Positions 10,587 to 20,333 are shown, numbered from the stretch's first letter. The stretch is DNA of 64,000 nucleotides from JAHQVI01 sp050330195 (GCA_050330195.1 JBHJOB010000037.1:1-64000), one strand, 5' to 3'. A program made the numbers and translations. The notes: generated from the sequence alone by a model not told the origin.

Positions 10587-11003
10587 GGGCTCCCATCTAC
10601 CGTTATTATCGGATTCCACAAACGGCACAAAAGGTTCATGGCCGTCGCGCGTAAGCTAAATAAGTTGGAATCTTGCCCAAATCTTTGGTCAGCTTCTCCG
10701 CAGAGACTTCCGAGCGTCAGAAATGGCCGTGCCCCGCTTCATAAATCAGGGCGTCAGCCTAACCTCAGGGAAGACTGCTCATCATGCGATCAACGTCGCC
10801 AAGCTATAAAGCGGTTTAGCCGAACCGTCATATCGCAGAAAAATGAAACGATTTGTAGCGACCAAAGGTAGAGAAACTCATTATTTGGCGCGCTCACGTC
10901 AATAAGCAGCGCAATATGTCCCTATCTCGTCATCGCGTTTCGAATCCGTAATTAAGGCTAGCCCGATCGGTTGAATTTTCCAACTGTTTTTTTAGCTGGC
11001 AGG
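10587..11003. other. Intergenic region without a supported gene
   Basis: About 415 bp between prmC and DUF4167. I see no convincing reading frame or RNA gene. It presumably holds the DUF4167 promoter on the minus strand. Near 10980-11000 there is an imperfect stem with an A/T-run loop just past the prmC stop that may act as a weak terminator. Confidence 0.4.
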
Positions 11004-11930
11004 CTATCCCGCCCGGTGCTGTCGCTTTATGGCAACCACGCGGTTAATTCCTGCCAGGTCGGGACAGATGCGCAAATCGGCGTCATCGGCCTGCCATCCA
11101 CGATCTTTGAAAATCTGAATAATTTCACCGGCTTGGTTAATGCCGGCTTCCAGCATCATCCAACCTCCGGTTTTCAGCGCCGGCAACGCCTCCCCGGCGA
11201 TATTCCGGTAGGCATCGAGCCCGTCACGGCCGCCATCCAGCGCAATCAGCGGGTCGTAGCGGCTGACTTCAGGGTTCAATGCGCCAATATCCTCACCCGA
11301 TATATAGGGAGGATTTGAGATAATCAAATCGAATGCGCCATTTACCGACGAACACCAGTCGCCGCACAGAAACGCCGCCCGGTCCGCGAGACCATGACGT
11401 TCAGCGTTCACCCGCGCTACGGCCAGCGCCTCCGGACTGCGGTCGATACCTGCTCCCCAGGCTCGTGGCAGCTCGGCAAGCAGCGAAAGCAGGATGCAGC
11501 CCGAGCCGGTTCCCAGGTCCAGTATTCGCAGCATCTCCCCATTGCGGCGCTCCTCGCGGAGAATGCCCAGCGCCGTATCAACCAGCGTCTCCGTATCCGG
11601 TCGCGGATCAAGCACCGCAGGACCGATGAGAAAATCCCGGCCCCAGAATTCACGGCTGCCGCAGATGCGGGAGACCGGCTCGTGCTGCAATCGCCGATCC
11701 TCGTATGTTTCGAGCGTTTCCACTTCGGCGGCGGTCAGTACACGCTCCGGCTCACGAAAATATCCCTCTCGCGATTGACCGCAGGCATGAAGCGCAAGGA
11801 TTTTCGCGTCAAGCTCCGGCGTCGAAAGCCCTGCCGCCCGAAATCTGCCGCCAAGCGCGCTGATCGCCGCATGTAGCGTGATGGAACGATCAGCATCCCT
11901 GTGCTGCAAAGACGTGGCACGCTCAGCCAT
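11004..11930 (-). CDS. prmC: Release factor glutamine methyltransferase PrmC
   Basis: PrmC methylates the GGQ glutamine of release factors RF1/RF2 in the cytosol, using SAM. The 308-residue product has an N-terminal helical domain and a Rossmann methyltransferase domain with ILDLGTGSGCI (SAM loop) and the diagnostic NPPY (ISNPPYIS). It overlaps the end of prfA by 8 nt (ATGGCTGA), so the two are translationally coupled; PrmC's substrate is encoded just upstream. Confidence 0.95.
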   Translation of the reverse strand: MAERATSLQHRDADRSITLHAAISALGGRFRAAGLSTPELDAKILALHACGQSREGYFREPERVLTAAEVETLETYEDRRLQHEPVSRICGSREFWGRDFLIGPAVLDPRPDTETLVDTALGILREERRNGEMLRILDLGTGSGCILLSLLAELPRAWGAGIDRSPEALAVARVNAERHGLADRAAFLCGDWCSSVNGAFDLIISNPPYISGEDIGALNPEVSRYDPLIALDGGRDGLDAYRNIAGEALPALKTGGWMMLEAGINQAGEIIQIFKDRGWQADDADLRICPDLAGINRVVAIKRQHRAG

Positions 11931-13011
11931 CCGTCATGCCTTCAAGTTCAGCAAGCTGGCTCGCCTGATAATCCGTCGTCAGCGCATCGACCAGTTCGTC
12001 GAGTCCGTCGCCCTGCAAGACCTGCTGCAGATTATAGAGCGTCAGATTGATGCGATGGTCGGTCACGCGGCCTTGAGGAAAATTATAGGTTCGAATGCGC
12101 TGGGAGCGATCGCCGCTGCCGACTTGCTCCTTGCGCTCGGCCGCGCGCGCTTCCGACGCTTTCGTCCGCTCCATGTCGTAAAGCCGCGCACGCAGAACCT
12201 GCATGGCGCGCGCGCGATTCTGGTGCTGCGACTTTTCGCTCGACGTCACGACCATCCCGGTCGGCAGATGCGTGATGCGCACAGCGCTATCCGTCGTGTT
12301 GACGTGCTGACCGCCCGCGCCGGATGCGCGCATCGTGTCGATGCGGATGTCCTCCGGGCGGATGTCGATATCAACGTCTTCCGCTTCGGGAAGCACGGCC
12401 ACGGTCGCCGCGGATGTGTGAATGCGTCCACTCGCTTCCGTCTCCGGCACGCGCTGAACACGGTGGACGCCAGACTCGAATTTAAGCTTCGCGAAAGCGC
12501 CCTTGCCGCTGATATTGGCGATCACTTCACGGTAGCCGCCTCGGCCGCTGTCGCTTTCCGCGATGATCTGGACTTTCCAGCCCTTCGCATCCGCATAGCG
12601 CTGGTACATGCGAAACAGGTCGCCAGCGAAAAGCGCGGCCTCTTCGCCTCCCGTTCCCGCGCGCACTTCGACAATCGCGTTCTTCTCGTCCGCGGCGTCG
12701 CGGGGTATCAGCGAAAGCCTGACGCGAAAGACCAGATCCTCGATGCGGCGTTCAACCTCGGGGATTTCCTCATGGGCCAGGTCGATCATCTCGCGATCGG
12801 AAGCAGGATCGTCGATGATGGACTGCAGACCGGCAAGCTCGTCCTCGGCTTCGCGCAACTCCCGAACGATTCCGACGACAGGATCGAGTTCCGCAAACTC
12901 CTTCGAAAGTTTCACGAAGGTGTCCTGATCCTGACTATCCGATAGCTGATGCTGAATGACCGTCCAGCGATCGACAAGCCGGTCGAGTTTTTCTTTCGGT
13001 ACTGTGGTCAT
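11923..13011 (-). CDS. prfA: Peptide chain release factor 1
   Basis: The 362-residue product terminates translation at UAA/UAG. The catalytic GGQ is present (RASGAGGQHVNT), as is the codon-recognition tripeptide region in RVQRVPETEASG, where PET stands in place of PAT, a common variant. The start at MTTVPKEKLDRL gives the usual RF1 length; 17 further in-frame residues upstream are possible but do not resemble RF1, and no clear SD is seen. It lies downstream of ptsP and is coupled to prmC. Confidence 0.95.
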   Translation of the reverse strand: MTTVPKEKLDRLVDRWTVIQHQLSDSQDQDTFVKLSKEFAELDPVVGIVRELREAEDELAGLQSIIDDPASDREMIDLAHEEIPEVERRIEDLVFRVRLSLIPRDAADEKNAIVEVRAGTGGEEAALFAGDLFRMYQRYADAKGWKVQIIAESDSGRGGYREVIANISGKGAFAKLKFESGVHRVQRVPETEASGRIHTSAATVAVLPEAEDVDIDIRPEDIRIDTMRASGAGGQHVNTTDSAVRITHLPTGMVVTSSEKSQHQNRARAMQVLRARLYDMERTKASEARAAERKEQVGSGDRSQRIRTYNFPQGRVTDHRINLTLYNLQQVLQGDGLDELVDALTTDYQASQLAELEGMTDG

Positions 13012-13135
13012 GAATTCAAGACAATCGAAGTTGGACGACAATGAGATCGAAGACGGCATCATTCAGCCGGACCGGCCCCACAGCCATTCCTGCAAGGCGG
13101 CATGGTTTCAACCGGAACGGAAGAACTGGCGGTTG

Positions 13136-15481
13136 CTATAAGGGAATATCGTGCGCGCGTGCAAAATCCGCCAGACGCTGACGAATGTCTTCGCGTCCGT
13201 GCTCGACCAAGTCAAGCACGTAACGCTGAATGTCCGTCGCGCTGGTCGCCAGTATCATGGCCTTGATCGGACCGACCGAGGCGGGGGCCATGGAAACAGA
13301 GCGGTAGCCCAGCCCGATCAGCGCGAGCGCCTCGATAGGACGGCCGGCAATTTCACCGCACAGCGTAACCGGAACATTATGCTTTTCGGCCTGCACGATG
13401 ATATTGCGCAAGACGCGCAGAGCCGCCGGGCACAAGACGTCGAAGCGGCCGCTCACTCGGGTATTCCCCCGGTCCGCGGCGAAAAGAAACTGGAAAAGAT
13501 CGTTGCTGCCCACGGAGACGAAATCCACGCGGCAAAGCAATTCCTCAAGCTGCCAGAGGATCGAAGGCACCTCGATCATCGCACCAAGGGCAATTTTCGA
13601 TGGCCCCTGACGACTGTGACGACGCAGATGCGCAATATCTTTTTCGATCAGCTTGCGCGCCGTGACGAATTCGGCAACCTCCGTCAGGAAGGGCAGCATC
13701 AGACGCAGCTCGCGTCCCGCCGACGCCGTCAGAAGCGCTCGGATCTGCGTGCGGAAAAGGCCGGGACGGTCGAGCGCAATACGGATGGCCCGCCAGCCAA
13801 GAGCCGGATTTTCCTCGGCCGTTGCCTGAAGATAGGGGAGAATCTTGTCGCCGCCGACATCGAGGGAGCGGAACACGACCGGCTTGCGGCCGGCGCCCTG
13901 CAGCACGCGGCTATACATTTCGGTCTGCTGCTGGATGCGCGGAAAAGTCGACGCGACCATGAACTCCAGCTCGGTCCGGTAAAGGCCGATACCGTCGGCG
14001 CCGGACTGCTCCAGATGAGGCAGATCGACTTGCAATCCCGCATTGATGTTCAGCAGGATGCGCTGGCCATCCTTCGTGACAGCAGGCGTATCGCGCAGCT
14101 TTTCATATTGCGCCTGACGTCGGGCGCGGAAACGCGCCTTGTCGGCATAAGCGCGGATGACCTCAAGAGACGGCCGGACATGGAAAACTCCAGCTTCGGC
14201 ATCCAGAACCGCCGGATCGCCGGGATCGACCTCTTCCAGCACATCGCGCGCATAGCCGATCGCGGGAATTCCAAGCGCCTTGGCGACAATGGCGACATGG
14301 CTCGACAGGCCGCCATCGGCGAGCACGAGCCCCTTGACGCGCTTGCGGTCATAATCGAGCAGTTCGGCAGGGCCCATCGTCCGGGCGACGAGGATTGTGT
14401 CGCGCGGCAGATCGGTATGGGCCGCCGTGTCGGCGCGGCCTGTCAGGAGGCGCAAAAGCCGGTTCGACAAATCGTCAAGGTCGTTCAGACGTTCGCGCCA
14501 ATAAGGATCGCTCTGGCGCATCGTCTTGGCGCGCCGGTTGCTCTGTTCCTTTTCGACCGCCGCTTCCGCCGTCAAACCGGCTGCAATCGCTTCGTGAATG
14601 CGGCGAACCCAGCCCTGATCGTGAGCGAACATGCGATAGGCTTCGAGCACATCACGCGGCTCTCCGCCACGTGCAATGTCGTGGTCGGACAGCATCACGT
14701 CGACGGTCTCACGCAAGGTCGTCAGAGCGGCATCCAGGCGAGCCTGTTCGGCCTGCACGTCCTCGGCCAGAAGCTTCGTCACCGTGACGCGCGGCTCATG
14801 CAGCACGACATGGCCGAGGGCAATTCCCTCCGACATGCCGATGCCTTTGATGGTCTGGCTCTGGGCACGGCGGTTTTCAGTGGACACCTGAAGGCTCTCC
14901 AGAACGCCCATAAGCATTTCGCCGGTCACGATCGCGATAGTCTGAAGAACTTCGACCTCATCTTCGGAGTAGGATCGCGCAATGGCATTCTGAACCGTCA
15001 ACACGCCAATCGTGCGGCCGCTTCGGACGATGGGAACGCCAAGGAAGCTCTGGTAGATTTCCTCGCCGGTCTCGGGGCGGTAGGAAAATGCCGGATGCGA
15101 CTGTGCGTCGGGCAGGTTCACATGCTCGCCGTTGCGGGCCACCAGACCCACAAGACCTTCGCCGGATTTCATGCTGGTGTTGTGGACGGCTTCCGGCCGC
15201 AGTCCTTCGGTGGCGAAAAGCTCGAAGGAACCCTCGGGATGACGGACATAGATCGAGCACACCTCGGCTACCATGTTCGCGGCGATCAAACGCACGATAC
15301 GGTCGAGGCGGGCCTGAATATCGTCCTGCTTGGCCTGCCCCTTGCCGGGCCTTGCCATGACTTCACGCAACTGCCGCAGCAGTACTCGCGGTGCGCTCGT
15401 TGTCCAGGGCATCCGCCCGGTCCCTCCCGCGTCAGCGTTCGCAAGGCTGACTTCACTCTGCATCGTTTTATTATAAGCCAT
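13136..15481 (-). CDS. ptsP: Phosphoenolpyruvate-protein phosphotransferase PtsP (EI-Ntr)
   Basis: This is the first enzyme of the nitrogen PTS: it takes phosphate from PEP and passes it to NPr. Domain order is GAF (about 35-175), PEP-utiliser N-terminal, swivelling domain with the phospho-His in GGLSSHVAIVAKA (about residue 394), and a C-terminal TIM barrel with SVGSNDLFQ and the conserved Cys in TLCGEIAG. The 781-residue frame is slightly long; a start at MPWTTSAPRVLL (about 15412), preceded by GGGAGGGA, would fit the family better. It lies 17 bp after lysC, a pairing usual in Rhizobiales. Confidence 0.95.
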   Translation of the reverse strand: MAYNKTMQSEVSLANADAGGTGRMPWTTSAPRVLLRQLREVMARPGKGQAKQDDIQARLDRIVRLIAANMVAEVCSIYVRHPEGSFELFATEGLRPEAVHNTSMKSGEGLVGLVARNGEHVNLPDAQSHPAFSYRPETGEEIYQSFLGVPIVRSGRTIGVLTVQNAIARSYSEDEVEVLQTIAIVTGEMLMGVLESLQVSTENRRAQSQTIKGIGMSEGIALGHVVLHEPRVTVTKLLAEDVQAEQARLDAALTTLRETVDVMLSDHDIARGGEPRDVLEAYRMFAHDQGWVRRIHEAIAAGLTAEAAVEKEQSNRRAKTMRQSDPYWRERLNDLDDLSNRLLRLLTGRADTAAHTDLPRDTILVARTMGPAELLDYDRKRVKGLVLADGGLSSHVAIVAKALGIPAIGYARDVLEEVDPGDPAVLDAEAGVFHVRPSLEVIRAYADKARFRARRQAQYEKLRDTPAVTKDGQRILLNINAGLQVDLPHLEQSGADGIGLYRTELEFMVASTFPRIQQQTEMYSRVLQGAGRKPVVFRSLDVGGDKILPYLQATAEENPALGWRAIRIALDRPGLFRTQIRALLTASAGRELRLMLPFLTEVAEFVTARKLIEKDIAHLRRHSRQGPSKIALGAMIEVPSILWQLEELLCRVDFVSVGSNDLFQFLFAADRGNTRVSGRFDVLCPAALRVLRNIIVQAEKHNVPVTLCGEIAGRPIEALALIGLGYRSVSMAPASVGPIKAMILATSATDIQRYVLDLVEHGREDIRQRLADFARAHDIPL

Positions 15482-15498
15482 AGCGGATCATACGCTAG

Positions 15499-16755
15499 TT
15501 AGGCCGCATCCAAGCCATACAAAGTGTGAAGCGTGCGAACCGCAAGCTCGGCGTATGCAGCGTCGATCAATACACTGATCTTGATTTCAGAGGTCGAAAT
15601 CGCCTCAATGTTAATGCCTTTTTCCGCGAGCGCCTGAAACATTTGAGCGGCCACACCCGCATGACTTCTCATGCCGACTCCGATTACAGAAACTTTTACT
15701 ATATCTGTAGCTCCACGTAAATCGGAGTAAGCGATTTGGTCTTTTGCTTTTTCGATGACTTGTTTCGTGCGATCGAGGTCCGCAGCCGGAACGGTAAAGG
15801 TCATGTCGGTAAAACGGCCGTCATGAGAAACGTTCTGCACAATCATATCCACATTGATATTCGCTTCGGCGAGCGGTCCGAAAACCTTCGCGGCGACACC
15901 CGGCTGATCGGCAACGCGAAGCAGCGTGACCTTGGCTTCATCCTTGGCATAGGCGATTCCACTTACAACACGCTGTTCCAATATATCTTCCTCATCGCAA
16001 ACCAAAGTGCCTGACGCCAGTCCTCCCTCCGAAAACGGAGCACAGGACTCTGGGCTTTCGAAACTTGAACGAACCTGAACCGGCACCCGCTGAATCATCG
16101 CCAGTTCGACCGAGCGCGTTTGCAGGACCTTGGCGCCGAGCGACGCCATTTCCAGCATTTCCTCATAGGAAATCCGCTCCAGCCGCTGGGCTTTCGGAAC
16201 GATGCGCGGATCGGTCGTATAGACGCCATCAACGTCCGTGTAGATATCACAGCGATCGGCCCTGAGCGCGGCGGCGACGGCGACGGCGCTCGTATCGGAG
16301 CCGCCACGGCCGAGCGTCGTGATCCGGCCATTCGGGCTAATCCCTTGAAATCCCGCAATAACCGCAACTTCGCCGCCTGACATGCGGGCGCGCATTTCCT
16401 CCGCCTGAATGCCGGAAATCCGGGCGACGCCATGGGCGTTATCGGTCTGAATCGGCACCTGCCAGCCGAGCCATGACCGGGCCGAAATCCCGATCGACTG
16501 GAGCACGATCGCAAGCAACCCGCAGGTTACCTGCTCGCCGGATGCAACGACTACATCATATTCCCGCGCGTCATGCAGGCGCGATGCCTGCCGCGTCCAT
16601 TCCACGAGTTGGTTCGTCTGGCCTGCCATAGCGGATACGACGACGGCGCAGCGGTGCCCGGCATCGACTTCCCGCTTCACATGAAGCGCCACATTTCGAA
16701 TCCGGTCGAGATCCGCCACCGACGTCCCGCCGAACTTCATTACCAAAAGGGCCAT
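15499..16755 (-). CDS. lysC: Aspartate kinase
   Basis: Aspartokinase phosphorylates aspartate, the entry step to Lys, Thr and Met and to diaminopimelate for the cell wall. The 418-residue product starts MALLVMKFGGTSV (kinase signature) and carries two C-terminal ACT domains for feedback control. An AGGA SD precedes the chosen ATG. dapB of the same pathway is also in this window at 54.7 kb. It is divergent from ubiG and probably co-transcribed with ptsP. Confidence 0.96.
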   Translation of the reverse strand: MALLVMKFGGTSVADLDRIRNVALHVKREVDAGHRCAVVVSAMAGQTNQLVEWTRQASRLHDAREYDVVVASGEQVTCGLLAIVLQSIGISARSWLGWQVPIQTDNAHGVARISGIQAEEMRARMSGGEVAVIAGFQGISPNGRITTLGRGGSDTSAVAVAAALRADRCDIYTDVDGVYTTDPRIVPKAQRLERISYEEMLEMASLGAKVLQTRSVELAMIQRVPVQVRSSFESPESCAPFSEGGLASGTLVCDEEDILEQRVVSGIAYAKDEAKVTLLRVADQPGVAAKVFGPLAEANINVDMIVQNVSHDGRFTDMTFTVPAADLDRTKQVIEKAKDQIAYSDLRGATDIVKVSVIGVGMRSHAGVAAQMFQALAEKGINIEAISTSEIKISVLIDAAYAELAVRTLHTLYGLDAA

Positions 16756-16984
16756 ACGCTCGTTTGTCCTGCAAAAAGGCCTGCACTGCCGCTCCGCTTT
16801 ACAAGGAATGCGCCATATCGCACAGCGCCATTTGGAAAGCCTGGCCGCAGCCGTTCGAATTGGCAATTACCCCGTTGACGGCTTATAAGGCTAAAGAGGC
16901 AATTCGGCAAACCGGCGGACAATTCGGCTCGCCCAAAAGTGAGCGAACCGGCGTGAAAATTCGCCAAACTGTGCAAAAGTTCCG

Positions 16985-17731
16985 ATGACCAAATCTGTGG
17001 ATAAAATCGAAGTCGAACGGTTCGGCGACATCGCCGGCGAATGGTGGAACCCGCAGGGCAAGTTTGCCCCCCTCCACCGCATAAATCCCGTGAGGCTGAC
17101 TTACATACGTGAGCAACTATCCTTGCATACAAATCGCCCGCAAAATGCGATCAAGGTCTTCGCGGGCTTGACAATTCTCGATGTCGGCTGTGGCGGCGGG
17201 CTGACGTCGGAGCCCCTTGCCCGGCTGGGTGCGCAAGTAACCGGGCTCGACCCGTCGGAGAAGAATATCGCGGTTGCCCGCAGCCACGCGGAGATGCAGG
17301 AACTTGCCATCGAATATCTGTCCGGCACGACGCATGACCTTGTTTCGGCCAGCGCCGGCAAGCGCGCCTTCGATTGCGTCCTCGCGCTGGAAGTTGTCGA
17401 GCATGTGCCGGACGTGCGCCATTTTCTGCAAAGCTGCGCCGACCTGCTGAAGCCCGGCGGTCTGCTTGTCGTGTCCACCCTCAACCGGACGCCGCAATCC
17501 TACGCGCTGGGGATCGTCGCGGCGGAATATGTGCTGGGCTGGCTTCCGAAGGGCACGCACCAGTGGAGCCGTTTCGTGACGACCGAGGAAATGCGGGAGC
17601 ATTTTGCGGCCATCGGCCTAGCGCCCGTCAATGAAAAGGGCCTGAGCTTCGATCCGCTGCGTTATGAGTGGCGTCTTGGCGAGGATTGCCGGGTCAATTA
17701 TTTCTCGACGGCCACGAAGCCGGCAGGCTAA
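16985..17731 (+). CDS. ubiG: Ubiquinone biosynthesis O-methyltransferase UbiG
   Basis: UbiG performs both O-methylations in ubiquinone synthesis. The 248-residue product has FGDIAGEWWNPQGKFAPLH, the family's N-terminal signature, then the SAM motif ILDVGCGGGLTSEPLARLGA and the VVEHV/LKPGG motifs. It is divergent from lysC across about 230 bp, an arrangement widely conserved in Rhizobiales. A decayed repeat (copy C) follows the stop. Confidence 0.96.
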   Translation: MTKSVDKIEVERFGDIAGEWWNPQGKFAPLHRINPVRLTYIREQLSLHTNRPQNAIKVFAGLTILDVGCGGGLTSEPLARLGAQVTGLDPSEKNIAVARSHAEMQELAIEYLSGTTHDLVSASAGKRAFDCVLALEVVEHVPDVRHFLQSCADLLKPGGLLVVSTLNRTPQSYALGIVAAEYVLGWLPKGTHQWSRFVTTEEMREHFAAIGLAPVNEKGLSFDPLRYEWRLGEDCRVNYFSTATKPAG

Positions 17732-17738
17732 GCGGATT

Positions 17739-17798
17739 CCTTTGTTTTAAGCTCGATCATTCCGAAAATTGGCGCCCAATTTGTCGGACCTTGCTTTA
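17739..17798 (-). repeat. Dispersed element, decayed copy C
   Basis: Read on the minus strand: TAAAGCAAGGTCCGACAAAT, then a stretch like TTCGGAA-ATCGAGCTTAAAACAAA, matching the element's middle. The 3' hairpin is gone. The leading TAA is the stop codon of the DUF1178 gene. Confidence 0.6.
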
Positions 17799-18227
17799 GT
17801 TATGGTCCTCGGGGATAACCGGAAGCGGAAAGACCTCAACGCCTTCATCCCGCAATTCCTCCAGCTCGTCCCGTGTTGCCTCACCGCGAATATTGCGCGC
17901 CTCCGCCTCCTCATAGTGGATCTTCAGCGCTTCCTCGGCAAAACGCGAGCCGACGTCATCCGTATTCTTCTCGATGAACGTCTTGAGTTCCCGCATGAAC
18001 TGCACCGCCTCTTCCGGCGTCGCCTTGCCGGCCGGCGCTTTCATCGGCGGCGACTCTGATTTGCCCGAAACGATGCTGGGGGCCATGACCGCTTTTTCCA
18101 CCTTGCCGGAACCGCAGACAGGGCAGAGAAGCTGCTTTGCATCCCGTTGCTTGTCATAGGCCGACGAATTCGCAAACCAGCCTTCAAATTCATGATCCGA
18201 GGCACATCTGAGCGTATACCTTATCAT
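17796..18227 (-). CDS. DUF1178-family protein
   Basis: The 143-residue product opens MIRYTLRCASDHEFEGWF and has a CPVC pair after a lone Cys, typical of DUF1178; the C-terminus is acidic and ends HEL-free. The Cys pattern suggests a metal-binding knuckle, but the role is unknown. The start overlaps the stop of the upstream nitrilase gene by 4 nt (ATGA), so it belongs to the grxC-nitrilase-DUF1178 operon, a constant trio in Rhizobiales. Its stop is the TAA that starts decayed repeat copy C. Confidence 0.88.
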   Translation of the reverse strand: MIRYTLRCASDHEFEGWFANSSAYDKQRDAKQLLCPVCGSGKVEKAVMAPSIVSGKSESPPMKAPAGKATPEEAVQFMRELKTFIEKNTDDVGSRFAEEALKIHYEEAEARNIRGEATRDELEELRDEGVEVFPLPVIPEDHN

Positions 18228-19144
18228 GAGGGCACGGCGGCGCTTGCCGCGACATCCGCGCAGGCGATCGTCTGAACCTCGATCGGCACGGCATGGTTCA
18301 GCGCGGGAATACGGGTGCGGGCTTCCTTCACCTGAGCCAGATCGATATCGGCAGACACGAGGCAGGGGGCGTCGCCAGCCTCCGCGATCACCTCGCCCCA
18401 GGGCGAAATAACGATGCTGTGGCCATAGGTTTCGCGTCCGTTCTCGTGCATGCCGCCCTGCGCTGCCGCCAGCACATAGCAGCCCGTTTCGATGGCGCGC
18501 GCCCTCAGAAGCACGTGCCAATGAGCGGTGCCGGTTTGTTTCGTAAACGCTGACGGGACGGTGAGTATCTCCGCTCCGACCTGAGCCAGCGCCTTGTATT
18601 GCTCGGGAAAACGCAGGTCGTAACACGTCGTGACGCCGAGAACGCCGAATGGCAGCCGCACCGCGACCGCTTTTTCGCCCGGCTGGTAATTTTTCGACTC
18701 CCGGTAATTTTCACCGCTTGGCAGATCGACATCGAACATGTGGATCTTGTCATAACGCGCCGCCACGCTGCCGTCGGGCGCAAAGATGAACGCCCGGTTT
18801 GCCGCCTTGCGTTCCCCGACCTTGATCGCCACGGAGCCGACATGCAGCCAGATCCGCAGATCGCGGGCCATGCGCGCGAAATCATCCAGCGCCTGCGTCT
18901 CAGCTTCAGGCCTGATCCGCTCGAACAGCCGCTCGGTCTTCAGCTCCATCAGCGGCGTGTTCTCCGGCGTCTGCACATAGGTTGCGCCTTCCGCGGCGGC
19001 CGCACGAATGAAATCTTCCGCAATCGCCATGTTGGGTGAGATTTCTCGGCCTGATCTGAGCTGCACAAGGGCCGCGCGAAACCTGCCTGGGGAGGACATG
19101 TCATGTTGCCTTAGCTGGAGGCCTTCAGCCTCGTATTTTGTCAT
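18224..19144 (-). CDS. Carbon-nitrogen hydrolase (Nit1/omega-amidase-like)
   Basis: This is a nitrilase-superfamily amidase of 306 residues. The Glu-Lys-Cys triad is visible as TPENTPL (Glu), YDKIHMFDVDL (Lys) and GVTTCYDLRFPE (Cys). The closest described branch, Nit1, deaminates oxidised glutathione-derived products; the glutaredoxin next door fits a role in thiol repair, but that is inference. The chosen ATG overlaps the grxC stop (ATGA). A start at 19099 (MSSPGRFRAALVQ) matches typical family N-termini better and is possible. Confidence 0.9.
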   Translation of the reverse strand: MTKYEAEGLQLRQHDMSSPGRFRAALVQLRSGREISPNMAIAEDFIRAAAAEGATYVQTPENTPLMELKTERLFERIRPEAETQALDDFARMARDLRIWLHVGSVAIKVGERKAANRAFIFAPDGSVAARYDKIHMFDVDLPSGENYRESKNYQPGEKAVAVRLPFGVLGVTTCYDLRFPEQYKALAQVGAEILTVPSAFTKQTGTAHWHVLLRARAIETGCYVLAAAQGGMHENGRETYGHSIVISPWGEVIAEAGDAPCLVSADIDLAQVKEARTRIPALNHAVPIEVQTIACADVAASAAVPS

Positions 19145-19398
19145 TCGGCGAGGAGCGCGTCCAGTTCGCCCCTTGCCTCAAGCGCGTGCAGATCGTCACT
19201 GCCGCCGACATGCCGCTCTCCGACAAAGACCTGCGGGACCGACCGGCGGCCGCCCGCACGCTCCATCATCGCATCACGCTTTGACGAATTCATCGTGACG
19301 TCGATCTCCGTGAAGTCCACCCCCTTATTCTTCAAAAGCCGTTTCGCCGCAAGGCAGTAGGGGCAGAACATCGTCGTGTAGATTTCAACTGAAGCCAT
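19141..19398 (-). CDS. grxC: Glutaredoxin 3
   Basis: The 85-residue glutaredoxin has CPYC active-site cysteines (MFCPYCLAAK), the cis-Pro motif SVPQVFVG and the glutathione-binding GGSDDL. It reduces protein disulfides with glutathione in the cytosol. The first gene of a coupled trio (4-nt overlaps on both following genes). In many Rhizobiales comF sits upstream; here no comF is seen, only about 280 bp without a gene. Confidence 0.95.
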   Translation of the reverse strand: MASVEIYTTMFCPYCLAAKRLLKNKGVDFTEIDVTMNSSKRDAMMERAGGRRSVPQVFVGERHVGGSDDLHALEARGELDALLAE

Positions 19399-19681
19399 GA
19401 ACCGGGCCAACCCTTCTTGTGATCCATCGCGGAATAGATGGCGATTTTCGCGACTTCGCGCAACGTATCGCTTGAAAAGCAAACGTCCCACTCCGGATTC
19501 GGTTTGATATGTTCTTAAGTATTTTGGCTCACGCTGATATCTCCGGCGTCTGCAGTAAACTTCGCATCTCCATGCGGAGTATCAATGGGGAACTTATGAT
19601 AGACTGCGGCGCTTCAGGGAAGGGCACCGGGCGGACACTCCGCCAGCCGATCCTGACAGGCACTCAGAGGGAATGTGAAAA

Positions 19682-20281
19682 ATGCGCGTATCGAGTTTTC
19701 TGAAGACCGTTGCGGCAGGCTTTGCCGCGGCGCTGTTGATCCCGGCCGCGGCTTCGCAGGCCGGCGACCGTAATTGCACCGGGAATTGCTACGAGGAAGT
19801 CCCGGCGCCATCCTATCATCAAACCCTGAAACGGCGCGTCACCTTGCAGCGCGGCGCATACGAGATCGACCGGGAACCATCGCTTTATGGCTCGGCGACC
19901 AAGCGCGTCCTCGTCGATGACGGCGTCGAATGGCATGAGGAGCCTGCCGTTTACAAGACGGTCAAGGTCCGCAAGCGGCTGAAGAGCCGTACGACCTGGG
20001 AAAAGCGCTGGGTCGATGGCCGCCACATCATGTGCGAGGTCAAGGTCCCCGGCAAGACCGTCTGGGTCAACAAGAAAGTGCTGGTGAAGCCCGCGCGCCG
20101 GTGGAAGACCCGTTCGGCTCCGACCTACAAATACGTCCAGAAGCGCATCCTGCTTCGTCCGTACAAGAATATCGCCGTCTACCACAAGGCACGGCACAAA
20201 TATGTGCGTGAGCGTGTCGAGATTCAGCCGGAAGCAACCGTGTGGCAGCCGGTCGGCAAGAGTTTCGGCAAGGATTGGTGA
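19682..20281 (+). CDS. Secreted basic protein with degenerate YKxV-KR repeats
   Basis: The 199-residue product has a signal peptide (MRVSSFLKTVAAGFAAALL, cleavage near ASQAG) and a very basic mature part. About six degenerate blocks recur, of the type Y-K-x-V-x-x-R-x-x-x-x-P, for example YKTVKVRKRLKS and YKYVQKRILLRPY. Similar blocks occur in the tails of some OmpA-like envelope proteins. Two Cys lie in CTGNC near the mature N-terminus. Likely periplasmic or outer-envelope; function unknown. An AGGG SD lies 10 nt before the start. Confidence 0.8.
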   Translation: MRVSSFLKTVAAGFAAALLIPAAASQAGDRNCTGNCYEEVPAPSYHQTLKRRVTLQRGAYEIDREPSLYGSATKRVLVDDGVEWHEEPAVYKTVKVRKRLKSRTTWEKRWVDGRHIMCEVKVPGKTVWVNKKVLVKPARRWKTRSAPTYKYVQKRILLRPYKNIAVYHKARHKYVRERVEIQPEATVWQPVGKSFGKDW

Positions 20282-20300
20282 TGCCGGTATGAGGCGACAT

Positions 20301-20333
20301 ATTGCACCGCAAGATATTTTGTTGCGGTGCAAT
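20301..20333. promoter_or_regulatory. Perfect 12-bp inverted repeat, probable operator
   Basis: ATTGCACCGCAA and TTGCGGTGCAAT flank a 9-nt centre. Each arm itself contains TTGC-N3-GCAA. The right arm overlaps a plausible -35 (TTGCGG 20322-20327), which is 16 nt from a -10-like TATATT (20344-20349) ahead of the next gene. No U-run follows, so an operator is more likely than a terminator. The pattern resembles TGC-N3/4-GCA sites of PhaR-type regulators, but the link is speculative. Confidence 0.55.

Noticed and set aside
13151..15502. 783-codon frame opposite ptsP
   Set aside because: Shadow frame: spans the entire ptsP gene on the other strand and encodes a low-complexity basic sequence.
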